Source: Casuarius casuarius (Eukaryota > Chordata > Aves > Casuariiformes > Casuariidae). From it: 64,000 nucleotides of DNA. A program made the translations under genes and the position numbers. The stretch spans positions 248,001 to 312,000 of the forward strand of contig PTFA01000314.1 of the NCBI GenBank assembly GCA_003342895.1, read 5' to 3'. Shown piece after piece: positions 1-13,900 of this stretch (positions are counted from its first letter, which is position 1; each line of letters starts with the position of its first letter). The notes under the pieces were generated by a model. That model saw only the letters and a list, made by a program, of their open reading frames with translations. It ran no database searches and was not told the origin of the DNA.

Positions 1-1609
1 GCCTGCATGTTTTTCTCTCTTTTGTCCTGTTCCAGGAAAAAAATTTGAGTTTTCCTTTCTGATAGTACAGACTTTCAAGCTAGAATTGCAGAAGAGGCAG
101 CCCTGTGAGCTCCTGCTTAGGTATCAGATTTTAAAGGTCACCTTTTCCAGAAGGCTCAGCTGTTGCAGTTCAAGCTAAGTACAATGAAGGCTTCTGGATG
201 CTGACAGTTTGAAAGTCTCCTGCTTAATTTCCAGCTGTGAGGAGCTGTTCAGTTTCTGAAGTCTGGTTTAAAACTTAATATGATCACTGGGACGACATTG
301 TTCTGTGGGTGGGAAGTCTTCTTCAGAGAAAGAAGGAAGCATGTGCTTGGCAAGTTTGTTGGGGTTCTCTGTTAGTAAGTAGTTATCTGAGAAACATAAC
401 CAAAGTGAAATCCAGTTTTCTATCTTTCTCCTGGGGCACCTCTGTTATCTAATGAGGCGTGGGCGTATTGGCCTCTCTCTATCAACAGGGGCAGTAGCCA
501 CTTTTCCTACCCGCTGCCTTTCATGAAACATTTAAGACCTCCTGAGCATGACAGAGATTTATTGGCAGATGCTGACTGCATAAATGTAGCTTTTAAGAAA
601 ACAGGTTCAAAGTGGCAGCTGCTCAGAGGCTTGAGCGGTTAGAGCAGTATCTGTTGAGAGGGACCAAAGGGCAGGAAGCAGCTCATAAGTGCAGTGCACC
701 TCATAGTTCTACAATGTGTTTGTTTAGCATGCCTGTATGCATTTTTAGGTAGAGGTTGTAATGCATATCTCTCTTGACCCAGAAGCATGAACCCCACCAG
801 CATGGTACAAAGTGCTATGTAGCCCATTAAAAAGAGGCGCTATGTAAAGACATAATAGACGTTAGCAATTATATAAACAGTTACTGTCTTGCTCCATGCA
901 TGTAAACATATGGATAGTAGGCAAGATGAGACATATGTGTGTGTTCTGCTCAGGTGGGAAATTCTGTTATTCCCGATATTGTTCCTTCTATGCATCTGAT
1001 ATCATTGTGGTCAGACCCTCAGTTGCGAATATGTGTTTGTGCATTTATATTACCAAAGCTAGACTGATTTATGCCGGCTTAAGATCTATCCTCTTATGTT
1101 CAGCCAAGGTACAAGAATTCACTGTGCTTATTTGCCAGTGCCTGCAACATGCATCACTATCTGTAGATTTACTGCTAACAGTTTTGTTTGTGGTGGTTTT
1201 TGCTACTGTGAGAGACATAGCTTTTCCTATGTTTTATTCCCATGGAAGCCAAGTTGCCCTGTGCTTAACCTTTCGTAGGAGCACCAAAGGAGCTGTTAAG
1301 ACTGTGACGCTCTGTGTCCTCATTTCAGTGCAGGTTTTGGCTTGTCTCTTGCTTTTGTATTCATCTTGTCTTCCAGGTGAATCACTGCTGTTATCGGGGA
1401 TCACACCCTATTTTAAAACTACAGTGCTTCTCTGTTTCTAGGGCTACTGAAGTACTTGTGCTTCATAGGATTGGAGTTTAAATTAGCTCATTCTTTATGC
1501 CGTATTTCAGTTGTTATATTTTTTTTTGCGTGACTGCTGGGTTTGCTTGTTCATCAAACACTGATCAGTGTTCCATCCCTGGATGCTTAGAATCTTGAGT
1601 CATCTTGCA

Positions 1610-1800
1610 AAATTATGAGATATCATAGATGAACACTAGAGCAATAGAAACTAGGTCCGAAAGGATGTTGATGGATCATCTAATTCCTTTCCCACTACAG
1701 GGATAACCAGCTACAATTAAAGTACCCCAATAGTTGCTTATTTGCATAAGCTTTAGGATCTTTGTCACTGAAGCTTTTAAGAGCAGGTCAGACAATTATT
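1610..1800. mobile_element. Probable degraded CR1-like scrap
   Basis: Phrases such as GATGGATCATCTAATTCC followed by CCCACTACAGGGA resemble diverged CR1 3' wording, and TTTTAAGAGCAGGTCAGACA resembles the adjacent segment. Too decayed for certainty, and the orientation is ambiguous. Confidence 0.3.
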
Positions 1801-4800
1801 TTAAGTGCATAGGTATCATAATAGTGTTTTTATTGCCTTCCAGTTTTAGAACCCATAGGGTTCATATTTTAGTACTTTGCTACACTGTAAATGCTAAAGA
1901 AATGAAAACTGAAATTATCAGGAAGTAACTTGTCTCCAGTAGTGAAGTAAGTGGTGGAATAGCGGTAGGAAAACATTAGACTCCGTATTAGTGATCAGAA
2001 TAAGCGTTGACAGGACTGCGTCTGTTTGAAACCTTGATCTTATGTAGCAGGTTTGTTTCAGTGTAGAATGGAAAAGCTGAAGTTCTAAGAAATTGTTTAT
2101 CTTAGGAATGTCAGCAAATTAGATTCAGGAAAGGTGTCTCATTTCAGGCAGTACTTTGACCTATGCATATGTCCCTCTAAAATCAATTCAGCTAATATAA
2201 TTTAGAGTAAGTATATGCTGAAGTGCTTTTGCACACTTGGAGCCTTTAAGCTTCCTCTGACTATGCATGACCCCCTGCCCCCTCCTAAAAAAGAAATGGA
2301 GAAGGGCAATGAATCACCCTTGGAAACCAGTGGTGTGGCAAGGCTTGCTGTGAGGCTTGATAGCCTTGCTGAAAAGCAGTGATTCGCGGGGAGACAGCAA
2401 ACGTCAGAGGTAGCAGCAGGGGCCTTAGGTAGCTACTGGTCCCTTCATCATTTTTATCCAGAAAGGAGTTATTGTGGAAGCAGGTAGTGAAACGGAACAG
2501 ATGGGAAGTGATTAGAGATGGAGGCAACAGTGGTTGGCTTCAGAAGAATTTAAGAACATGTTTCAACTTCTCAGAGCTGTTTTCTGGGAACATCTACTCA
2601 TTAACCTTCTTCATACAGCTCTCTGTTAATGCCTTTGAAGAATCACTTGTCCTTTCCTCTCAGGCTTGGTTCTTTAATCTTTTCTTGTTGCATTCATCTG
2701 CTTCTGCAGCCCCTTGCAAGTTGTATTGTGAGCTCCCGTTTGTCCTCTGTGTCTCCTTTGTGCTCTTCCTCTGCCACCTGCCTCTTGCTGCAGGACACTG
2801 ACAAGCTGAAAAGCAAGTCAGCTAAGTACAGCTCACCTCCCCTGACCCAGGTGTAGAAATTCTTGCATGCTGAGGGCCTTTTTTTTCTTTTTTTTCTTTT
2901 TCTCCAGGCACAGCTTGCTGAGCAATTATTCTGATGAGTCATTTATAATATATAGGTCTAATTTAATCTGCAGGGTTTTTGTGGTTTCTCAGTTTGTCAG
3001 CACTGTTGGGTCAGAAGCTCCTCTTGTCTACTCATTTCTGATGCAGGATTTACTGTTTCATTTTAGGACACTTTTTCAGGCCTCAGACCCTTCAGCTGTG
3101 TAGAGGGGTAATGGACCCATGTGATCATGGCTTGTTTCAGTACTTCAAGTTCTGGTTCCTTTCTTTAGAAGGACCTTGTGTTTTCCTGAAGATAGCATAA
3201 GCCCAAGTGTCGTCTTCTACATCTCCTGTTGTGAAAGCTGATACAAAAATACGTAGCGTCACTGCACTGTCTTTATTTGCTTTATCCTTGCCCTAGTCGT
3301 TCAGAAACTCTTCAGCTGACTTGCTTCTGATGTAATAGAAACTGTTTGTTTTTGTTCTCTTACTTGCTCCTGAAATTTCTGGCTATCTTAAATTTTCAAC
3401 TTGCCATAGTGTTTTGGGGAGATTTTGTTTGTGTTTTTGTTTTTTTGGTTTTTTTTTCCCAGTGCCCTCCCTCATCATAAATTTCCTTTTTAAATCTCTC
3501 TGACCTTAATGACTGATTACCAGTTTCTTGGTTTGTGTATGGGGGTAACTGCCTTCTGTTATGGTGATTGTCTGCACAATGGCCTCCTATTTTATTTTAT
3601 GGCCTTTTAACTACTGCTTTGAAAGCACTCCTTAAACTTGTATCATGTAACATCATGTTAGTTTTATGTTCCTACTCAGAGAATTGAAGTTAATATAGCA
3701 ATTATATACATGTGGTAGGTTAATTATCTTAATTATGAATTACTTAGGACTTTAAATAGAGTGGCTTTTGCCTCCCCTCCTGTTGAAGGAAAGGCTGCAT
3801 CCAGTTCTGTGCACTCTTGTATTCTAGTTGCTTCTAATGTTGATTTATTAGATGAGTTTGAAAATCTGTGTTTTTTTCTTAGTCTCTTGACAGTCTAAAG
3901 AGAATTGCAAAAATAAATTGAGGAGAGTTTGGTTTTGCTTGAGGTCATTCTGACAACACTGGATTAGTTCAGTTTAAACTGAACTGATTTTTTTTCAAGC
4001 TGTCCTTAAAGACAAAAGCATTCCAAAAATTTTCATTATAAGCATCTGAGTTGTTCAGTTTGAGCTTATCGATTGCAACTCTTTTCCTTGTAATCTCTGT
4101 AACTTTTGAGATATGGTGACAGGATATTTTTCTATACTTGATTTTCTGGCTTCTGTTGAAAACGCACATGTAAAATATTGTTTTTCTGGTTGACAGCAAC
4201 CCAAGGCTGACAGTGCCTGCTGGTCCAAGTGTCTGTTCATGCTCGTTGCTAGAGGATGAAGATGAGAACTTTACTATCTCCTGGTTTCAAGTCTGACAAG
4301 GAGGCTGTAACAACGGGGAAGGCAGGAACCATCAAAGTTGGCTCTTGATCAATGTTGTTACCTCATTTGGGGATTTGGATGATAGCTGGCCCTCCTTTGA
4401 GCAGGCATTCCTAGCTTTCGGGGACTTCTTGGTTCTCAGCTGCCCTTCCTCTGTGGGGGAATACATAGGGGAGAGCCCTATTTTGTGGCTTAGCCATCTT
4501 GCAGTGCTTATGGGATTGTTTGTGAGAGATACTTGTTTCAGTTCCTGTGTTACCAAGCAGATCATATCACATCCAGATAGTTTGAGTGGTGAATTAAACA
4601 CTCTAATAAATGGAATTAGACTGCACACAAAAATGTTGGACAGTATCAAGGCAACCTGGACAATGTGAAACTTGTTTCCAACAAAAGAAAGGGAAACAAT
4701 AGGAGGGTACGAAGTCTCATGCTAAGGCTAGACTACCTGCTTGATAAGTTGTTCTTAGTTTGTTATGCTTTTCTAAAAGAGTGACCAGATCAGTTGGTCC

Positions 4801-6809
4801 CTGAGAGGGAGGGGGAAATTCCTGTTTCCGTGAGGAGCAACTGGGCTGGCACCAGAAAGAAAAATTACTAGGATGTGGATGAGGCAGGCAAAAGGAGTGC
4901 CGGAACCTCAGATCCTGCCATTCAAGGAGAGACACTGCAGAGGAGATTGGGGAGCAGGTGGTCAGGCCTCTGTGATGGAAAGAGTAACTTCACTGGGGAC
5001 CACAAGGGGTTATACAGAGTTGCTGCAATCTGGAAACCATTAGGGTGTCCAGAGCAAAATCTGGAAGGGGGAAGGCCTCTGCTTGGGGAGACCTGTTTAT
5101 AAATCCAGTTTATTTCTGCTGTGTTTTGCATAGGCACTTTAAATGTTCTGTTTAAGAAGTTAAATTAACTTCTTATAAAACCTATCAATTTGAGTTTAAA
5201 AGTCTTTTGGATCTCTGGGGAGCTCAGTATGCAAGAGAGGTCTGGACAGATGCAGCTAGGGAGGCCATCCCACCAGGTCAGACCTATTACAGATGGCAGC
5301 AGACAGGATGCAGGTGTGGTGCTTGGCACTACCAGCTAGCCTGGGGTATGGAGATGCTGGCTTCCTGACAACCTGCTGGCAAAGGATGGTGCACTGTGAT
5401 GGCTCTCCCTTTTGCTGTTTTACAGGAGAGTAGGGCTTGGCTTTCATCCTAATTAAAAGCTAGGTGCTGTTAGTGGATTAAGAAACTAGAAGCTTTCACT
5501 TAATTCTTGGATCTGAAGCTTTAGCTGATAGGCAATACCCTGTCTGCTATCCATCTCCTAGCTCCTGATGTCTCCTGATATCTCTGTATCCAGATGGCTA
5601 GTTCTGCTTGGAGAGGCAAGGTCAGGGTTTTTGCTGCTTTCTCAAAACACCAGCTGTGTGCAATGAGATGGAGCAAGTTGGGTTCCTCTGGATCTTTGGC
5701 TTTGGTGTCTAAATACATGAGTTCTGGTCACAGCTGTTGGCTGTGTCATTGATACACTGTCATGAAGGCCTTCTGGTGTCTAGAAGGGGTGACTCCATAC
5801 TCCAGCCTTTCTTTAAGTGGGGGTGTAAATGTGATCTCCCTCTCCTTCCTGCCTGGTTTTGTGAAACAGACCTCTGCCCTGCTGATTTGCTTAACATCAT
5901 GCAGTGTGCTCCAGCTATTGAGGATACATGCAGAGGAAGTGCAATTGCCTAAGACTTCTTTCTGTAAGGATCCAGGCTGTGATTTTTCCCACCCTGAATA
6001 GGATAGTACAGTATCTGTCCAATAAAGATTCGAAACCAGAACCACTACCTTGTAGTTCGAGAAATATGGGAGCGCTAGAAGTGGATACAGTCCAATAGTC
6101 AAGTCATTCCTGTAGTAATGCTGTAGGAGAAAACGTATGGGTACTTGCTTGTTCTTTACTTCTTCCTCCATAGCTTCGTCATGCAGTCTGCTGAGTGAAA
6201 ATCAGGTAGATGAGAAATGTTGTACCTTATTAAGTATGAAGAGGTACCTTATGTACCTCTTCCTGCTTAATGCCAGCTGTGTAGATAGCTGTCATTCTGT
6301 GGGAGATCCTTGTTTTTGACCCATCTGCTGATCGCTTTGTAACAAGCTAACTGCGAGCTTCTTGAGCGTAATCACAGCTTGTAAGACAAATTTTCTCCAG
6401 ATGCAAGTGGGGTGATGTCAGCTCAGAAGTGGCCTGTTATTTAAAGCTGGATAGTCAACTGTCTTACTCTTTCTTAAATGCTGCAAAGCTGTTAGCCACA
6501 TTCATATCCTGCAGTGAGGTAGTGATTGTATGAAGTGTAAAAATCCACTCTTGACTCATTACCTGTAATTTTGCTAAAAGCCTGTAGCACTTGCATAGTT
6601 TGACAATTTCCCAAGTGCTGGAACTGAAACCTGGTCTGTAGATGGCTAATTAATGTCCCTTGTTTGTGGAGACAAAGGAGAGTGTTTAATGCTTGAGATA
6701 AAAGTACTTGACAATTTCATATTGTAAACCTTTATCATCAGTTGCTTGCTTTCCAGTTTTGGAGATGATTTATTTCCATGTCTGTTCTTTATACGAGTGT
6801 GATATATTT

Positions 6810-6825
6810 GGGGGGGGGGGGNGGG
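6810..6825. repeat. Poly-G run with one undetermined base
   Basis: Fifteen G plus one N at 6822. This is the only ambiguous base noticed in the window, so the true length of the run is uncertain. Confidence 0.95.
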
Positions 6826-7966
6826 AACTCAATCTAAGTGTTTCAGCCATTTAAAGCCAGAGAGTGATTCTGTCACATTGTAGTTTTGGAATACCCCTCT
6901 AGAAAGACTAAAGGACACAAAAGAGCAGATAACTTGTGTATCTCTTTCTACACTATTGGAGTTACAGTCCACATTGATATCGGCTCTGTTCATTTTGTGA
7001 CACAGGAGTTGAAAGTAGAAATTATAGTAATGACCACAGGGTTACTCCTAGCTCTTCTAAATGATCCTCGGAGTGAGATTCTGTTAGGTTGTACACATGA
7101 TTGATGCTGTTGCCATGTTAGCCTTGTTTTGACTCCTCTCTGATCATCAAATGCACTTAAGAATACTTGGAAATCCCAGGCATGAGTTATGATGCTTCTA
7201 GGTGCTGTGCACTTGTAGAACAGAAAGCACTTTAGGTGCTCTTCAGGAAGAGCTCAGCCTGTAGTGTGATTCCTTCTTAGCACAGGCTGTGCTTGTTAAG
7301 TTGACCTGCTGAAATTATACATCCTTTGTGAAGTCACTCATTTTTTACATCCGAATGGGAATGCTGATCCTACCCTAGATGTGGCAAGTCAGTAGCTGCA
7401 CATGCTGCAGTAGGTTTAACCAGCCTGTTCAATGGTATATGGAAAAGGCCAGATGCTGTGAAGTCTTGTCTAGATGAGAGCAGTTTCCAGCCTGGTGGAG
7501 TGAGTGGGAGTTCCCCTCACACTTCTCCAGTGTGATACCTCTGCCTATATGATCATGCTGCCATCCTAAGGAGAAGAGTTTAAGAGAAGGCAGTTCCCTT
7601 TTTCTTCTTGAGAGAGAGGAGGAGTAAGGTTCAGCTTATTCTTACTACAGGTGTTCAGAAATGTTGACAGTTACCAGAAAATACAAACTGATTGAAATTA
7701 TCTGCTCTTATGCTTATTACCAATGGTGCAGCTGATCTACAGATGGGGTGTCTACTTAATTTGCCAACTACCTTGCATGTAAAGTAGCCTCTTGAGAACA
7801 AGCTTGAGTTTGAATATAATAACTTTTCCTCCTAGCTGTCCTCACAAGCCTCAGCCTTCAGGAGAGAAACTTGAAGCTTCAGTTTTTCCCTCCATGCTGC
7901 TTTCCTCTGAAGGATTTCTTCCGCAGTGCTTGGGTGAGTGTTATTTGACTAGCAATCAGTAGTGGC

Positions 7967-7985
7967 AAAAAAAAAAAAAAAAAAA
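7967..7985. repeat. Poly-A tract, 19 bases
   Basis: Uninterrupted A run after GTAGTGGC. No AATAAA lies just upstream and no coding similarity is seen before it, so I do not call a processed pseudogene. Confidence 0.95.
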
Positions 7986-10900
7986 GTGTTATCTGTTCTG
8001 CTGACATGTACTTTATGAAGAACATATCAGAGGATCTATTTCAAAAGACAGGTTCCAGGGAAGGAGCTTCCCCGGGCTGACATGAGGAACTTCCTTAGCT
8101 TTTTGCTTTGCAAGCATCTTCTGTGAATGCTCCTTTAATAGTCTGGTCATTTGTTCATCCTATGGACTTCCTACTCTGACACACTAGAAGAGAACTTACT
8201 CATTTTATGCTGTGAACAAATTGTTCTTATGACCTTTATTTATAAGCCTTCCTTATGTTGTTTGTATTTCCAGATCAGAGTTTGCATCCAAATGCAGATG
8301 ACAAAAGAATATCTCCAGCTTCTTGAAGGATATCTTTTTAATAGCTCTCTTTCCTCTGCTCTTCAAGTGTGCTGGCTTTTTTCCCCTTGTTTTTCTAAAG
8401 CCTGTTCTGTCACAGGAGAATGCATTTGTTCCAGGCTTCCAGCATGGTGACCTTAACCTTCATGTTTCTGGCAAGTGTTTTAACCTATCTAGCTCTTGAG
8501 GCCCACTGGGAGAGGCTAATAATAGTCCAGCCTGCCCACACTGCTGTCACTCGCAGGACCTGATGTATGGCAGGCATGCTACAGCTACCATAAAATCAGT
8601 TAAGCTGTATCCTGGAAGATATCTAGCTGTGGCTAAGCTCAGTAGATGCTGTCAGAGTTGCCCAAGAGGCTGAGTGAATACTTGAGCAGTTAATATGCAA
8701 TGCTGTTGAATATCTGCTTCTCTTCTTGGCTGGGTTGAGCCACTGTGCCTAGCTTTAAGCTAGTCCAGTTTAGGTACTGGTAGCTACCTAGAGAAGTTCT
8801 GTGTGCACATGGGTACATGCTCTGTCCCTACAATCACTGCCTCATGTCTGGATAAGCATTCATAGGGTTGGAGGGGTTTGCCAGCAGCACTGTCCTTTTG
8901 TCTCTTCCTTCTTGTTTCCTTTCTTGTAAGGAAGGGCTTTGGACAGCAGAAGAATCCTTGCTAGGAAAAGAACTAAACCAAAAGATAGCCATGGACAGCC
9001 TTAGTTGCTTCATAAGGGTGTGGAGGGAAATACTGGTGGTAGCCCCTATGCAAGAGGCAGGAGTCATTCTTGGAGGAATCAGGAAGAGCATTGTGGGTGT
9101 GGCATCTGACAGTCTGAGCAAGGAAACTGCCTAATGTCTATTATGTTGGGGAGAAAAAAATTCATACCTTCGTTTTGGTGCAGATGAGCCTGATAATATA
9201 CCTGTTTGAGACCTGTTCTTTGCTCCTGTGGAAGCTACTACCTGATATATAAGATGGTCAGACCAAGGAGGAAGAATAATTATTTTCCTTCCTGCTGTAA
9301 ACTATGGATGGGCAACATTTTAAATGTGAGCTGTGTCAGCAGCAGATTTGGCCCTTGGCAGAGCTGTTCTCTATGTTCAGGGTTTAAATACTCGGCTTGA
9401 GTGCCTGGGGACTTGTTCTCTGTGGCTTCCACCTGTGCTTATACGAGTGAAGCTTGGCTGTGTTCCCATGCTAGTCCTCCATATTTCTGGGTCGTGTTGT
9501 GCTTTGGGGAGAGGTAGATCATTAACATGTATGTGGTGGAATCAGGACTGCAGGGTAATGAAAGGGAGACGGGTCTTGATCTTGCAGGCTTTCACTGTTC
9601 TGGTCCCATCCTGCAGGGCTGAAAAGTACTTGGCTAAAGTTTGCCACATGCTTAAGAGTGACAGAAGTGTGTAACGCTTGCAGGCTGTCACAAGAAAGAG
9701 CTCAGAATTGGAAGTGACCTGGTTGACTGGGGCATGTGGACAGCACAGTTTGAGCACTGCAGTGGAGCACGCACTAGATCTATGATAGGAAGTAGAGCAG
9801 GTAAACATGAGGAAGAATGTGTTTAAAAACCTGAATGCATCCATAGGATGTGACAGCTGAATACGAAACACTTTGCTGTCAGCAGAAAACAAATCTGTAA
9901 ACTCCAGACAGAGCATCCCATTAAAGTGTTCAGCGCCATTTTATTCCATTTTATTGGCAAATCCTCTGACTGCTTATAGTTAGGTTTTTGTCAGGCCATG
10001 GTAGGGCATGTGGGAGACTTCTCTGAACCTCTTTTTTTTTGACCTGTTAGGTTTTTATCTTAAATCTTGTGGCTAGTGACTGAGTGTCTTTTGCTGTTGA
10101 CAACAGCAGCTCCACCTCTCTCCAGCATCAATTAAGAGAGGTTACATACAATTTAAGTAAACTAGTCCTGAGGCTATTTATGAAGACATCCACAAAGATA
10201 AAGGATGTGGAGGGGAAAGGGAGAGAAGAAAAAGTACATGGGTAACAGGTTTCTTAGGAGATGACCTGATTTTTTTTTGATGTATTTTCTTTCAGGACAG
10301 GGTATGGGGATGAGATTGAAATTTTGGTAATGCTGTAAAGGTGTCACACCCTAGTGTTACAGGAAGGATTGTTTGAGATGCTGGGAAAAGTGGTGACCTT
10401 TGGATTGCTTTTGTTCAACATGGTATAGCTCAGCTGAGTCATGTTGACTGTATGCCTGCTTCTATTCCATTGCCCCACAAAGCAAAATTATATTAGCTTA
10501 ACATGTTGTTACAAATAGCTGGAAGTGAGCTCAGGTTACCCTGCAATTGACAGTTGACTAGTTAATACAGTTCAGCTGCTAATTGTTAACTAGCTAATGT
10601 GTGGTGACTTGACTGCTTGCAATCATCTCTCGTTAGCCTCAGCTCTTTATAGGACCACCTCACAACACTTGTCTCTTGTCATCCTAACTGACAGCATATG
10701 GGGCAAAGACTGGTAACCTCTGTGAGGCAGGCTGGTGTGCTCAAACATGGGACTTTCAAAGGTGCTTGGCACAGGCCTGGCTGTTGCTTTCAAAATCCTT
10801 GCAAATGTGCATAAATGGAAATGTGTATTTAAATGCCTGCCAGGTGAAACCTCTTGGTTTTCGTGCAAATGTAAAACTGGATGACTTTTTAGCAGTGTCC

Positions 10901-13900
10901 CCCAGAGGATGCTCTTACTATAAGGATCACAGATTATTTAAGATATAAACAGCATTTTCCTATCTGATAATGCCTGGGAATGAACTTTCCTCTAGCTATA
11001 CTGAGGTTTCTGGGAGAACACTTCAAGTGTGTTATATTGCCAGTATCATGGAAATCCCCATCCCTGCACTGGAATGAGCAGTGTCCCTTGGGGTTTGATT
11101 CAGTTGTCCTCATACTGGTGCCTAATGCCATTTGAGACACCTTGGAGTATCTGAGATGTCCCCTGGGGCTGGCAGATAGGTCCTCCCGCCACAACCAGAG
11201 ATAATGTAAGTTCCCAGTTCAGAGTTCTAGTTTTCCATTTTAAAAAGTGTTAGGATTCACTCTGTTCTTGCTAGTGGCAGAGACAACCTGAGCGAGGATG
11301 CCTTCGAAAAGTGGCAGTCTTCTGTTGAAAACTTTATTTGCTATCAAAATAGTAAGAAAGTAGACTGGCCTTTGTGGAAAAGGAAAGAAAGGTTTTCTGT
11401 AGTTGCATGTGCTAAAATAGTTGATGGAAGAAAGGTTTCTTATAACCCTTGAGCCACCAAGTGGTTTCCATATCTGTTCTGATGTTGGATGCAACAAGGG
11501 TCTAATGTTTGGTTTAATATACTCAGTTTGTTGCTGGTGTAAAAGCACAAGGGTGTTTTTTTTTCCTTTTTTTTTCCCCCTCTGGACCTGAATGTTGCAA
11601 CTTCCTGAATGTAATGGCTGCTAGATCAGACTCAGATACCTATTCTGTATTCCACATATAAAGCTTTATTTGAAAATACTGCCTTTATTTGTCTCAGCTC
11701 TGGTTTCTTGAACTGGAATGGAAAAGATGAATAAAAAGATTTACTCTCCTGTCTGCTGCAAGAATTAGAAGGCATCTTCAAAAAAGTAAGGTGTAGCAGT
11801 TTTAAGACAGCTTCACTGAAGGTGTAGTCAAGCAAGGTGTTGTGGATGCTAAAAGTTTTCCTGCTGTTTAGCGGTAGAGCACAAAAGCTCTTGTGTTTCA
11901 CTAGGCTGAAGTAAAATCTTCTGTTGGTCCTTTGCTATTAAAATGAGAATATATGACTATGTGAAGTCTTTTCAGCTGCTTAATTTAAAAATTAGGCCCT
12001 TCATTCCAGCTAGTGGTCATCTCCCCGGGCCCCATCCTCCCCCACATGTTCCTATGAGACTTCTTCTCCTTCCTTGAAGACAGACGTGTGTAGGATGCCA
12101 GCATGTAGATGCCTTTGTGTTGCAAGGAATTCCTTTTTAAAGATACTGCACTGTCTTTGCCCCAAACCCCCACCTTCCTCTGACTCCTGTGGGAGCGTCA
12201 TGTATGGCTGAACATCTTTAGCTCATGTTCTTCATCTTCCACAGTCTTGGAGATTCTTGCACTCCCTTAATGCTAACTCCTATGTTAAATGAGCTTTGGA
12301 TCAAGCACAGACAGGTGTTTATATACCTTAAAGCTGTAACAATGTCAGCTGTCTCTTCTAAGCATCATACAGTGTAAAGGACAGGAGACTTGTCTATGTT
12401 AGCAAGTCAGTCATACAGTCATGTCTGCTCTTGGCTAGAATGTCTGTCTTACAACACTTGTAGTTGTTACAAAGCATCTCTTAGACAGGGTTCAAGAACA
12501 CTGTTAAATGAATTGCATGCAGTCACTCTGACAAATCCTTTACATTCACTTTGAGACTTCAATTCAGTGCCTAAAAAAATCTTTGAAAAAGGACTTCCCA
12601 AATCATGCTCCTCATCAGCCAGCTATGAGGCCAGGTGCTGGCCTGTGCTTGTTTTTCAGCCAAACTGACTTGTCTGCATGCCATCTTGCAGGAAAGCCAG
12701 CCTTTTGGAGAGGAAGTGTACTGATGGACGGTGACGAGCCACCCTTTGGGGATGTTATCCTCTCCTGAAAGCACCCTAGTTTGTCTGTCAAATCTCAGAG
12801 CACTTCTGTCCGTAGCCCAATGATCAAACCGTAGGACATACTGAGAGGAGCTTCTGTGGCATGATTTCTTCCAGCCCTGTGGCTGCAAGCCGTCAGGTCA
12901 GTGCTGAAAGATACAATCTGCATAATTGAAACAATGCAGTGGGTTTCCTTTAAACTTCATGTATACATTTCTGTTCCCTTCCAAGTGTAATTGTCCTTTC
13001 CTCTGCTCCCTTCAGTAAGGGGACTAGTTGAAAAGAAGCTATCTACTTAGGGATGAGCTACCATCCATGAGCACCAGTAAGATACTCTCCTTCCTCTAAT
13101 CCTCTGAAATCAAGACAGCAGTTTCTTGCCTGCCATTGGAGACTTGCTTTTCAGAATGTGAATAGTGCTACACAAGAGCACTTTATGAATGTCAAAAGCA
13201 AAATGATTGCATCAGATGCAATGTCAAAGTTACAGTATGGGTGTTTCCAGGAAAAATACATAGAGAGCAATGTAGTTTATAGCTATAATTCCACTGGGAA
13301 GCTCAACTGGTATTGGAAACTGTTGGAGGGGTGTATAAACCAAGTGAGAAGGTGAATCTTTTCTTATTACATGAGATGAGGAGGGACCTACTTCATCACT
13401 GGATTTAGTCCTTGGCAATTGTGTGTACTACATCATCTTATGCAATGAAGAATTCTTGTTCACCCAAATTCCTTTTGGGCTACTCTTCCTAGCCTAAAGA
13501 TGCCCTTGAGCAGATGAAACTTACCTGTTCCAAGTTCGTGTTCTTGACTGGTGTTAAAGCATGAGTTTACTAGCTCTTGTCCCCATGTCTTTTTTAAAAT
13601 GGACTTTGAGCTCAGTCTTTTTTTTTTGGATCAAATTCTGTCCAATTCTTTTATCTTCCTCTTGTAAGGATAGCTTTCCATCGCTTTCATTTTCTTGGCA
13701 GCCTTCTTCTGTGTCTGCTCTAGGCACAGTTTGTCTGTTTGTGGTAGCTAGAACTGTATGTGGTAGGTACTCAAGAGGGAGTCTCTGCTGTGTATGGCAT
13801 ACTACTTTTTTGTTCTCTAATATAAGCAGCTCACCAGCAATACAGACCAGGCTTGCATTTTGCTTTTTGATGGCTGAATCACACTTGGCTCCAAGCCACT

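Noticed and set aside
896..1441. 181-codon open frame on the + strand
   Set aside because: No domain, no splice or promoter context, and Cys/Leu-rich composition typical of T-rich non-coding DNA. Expected by chance.
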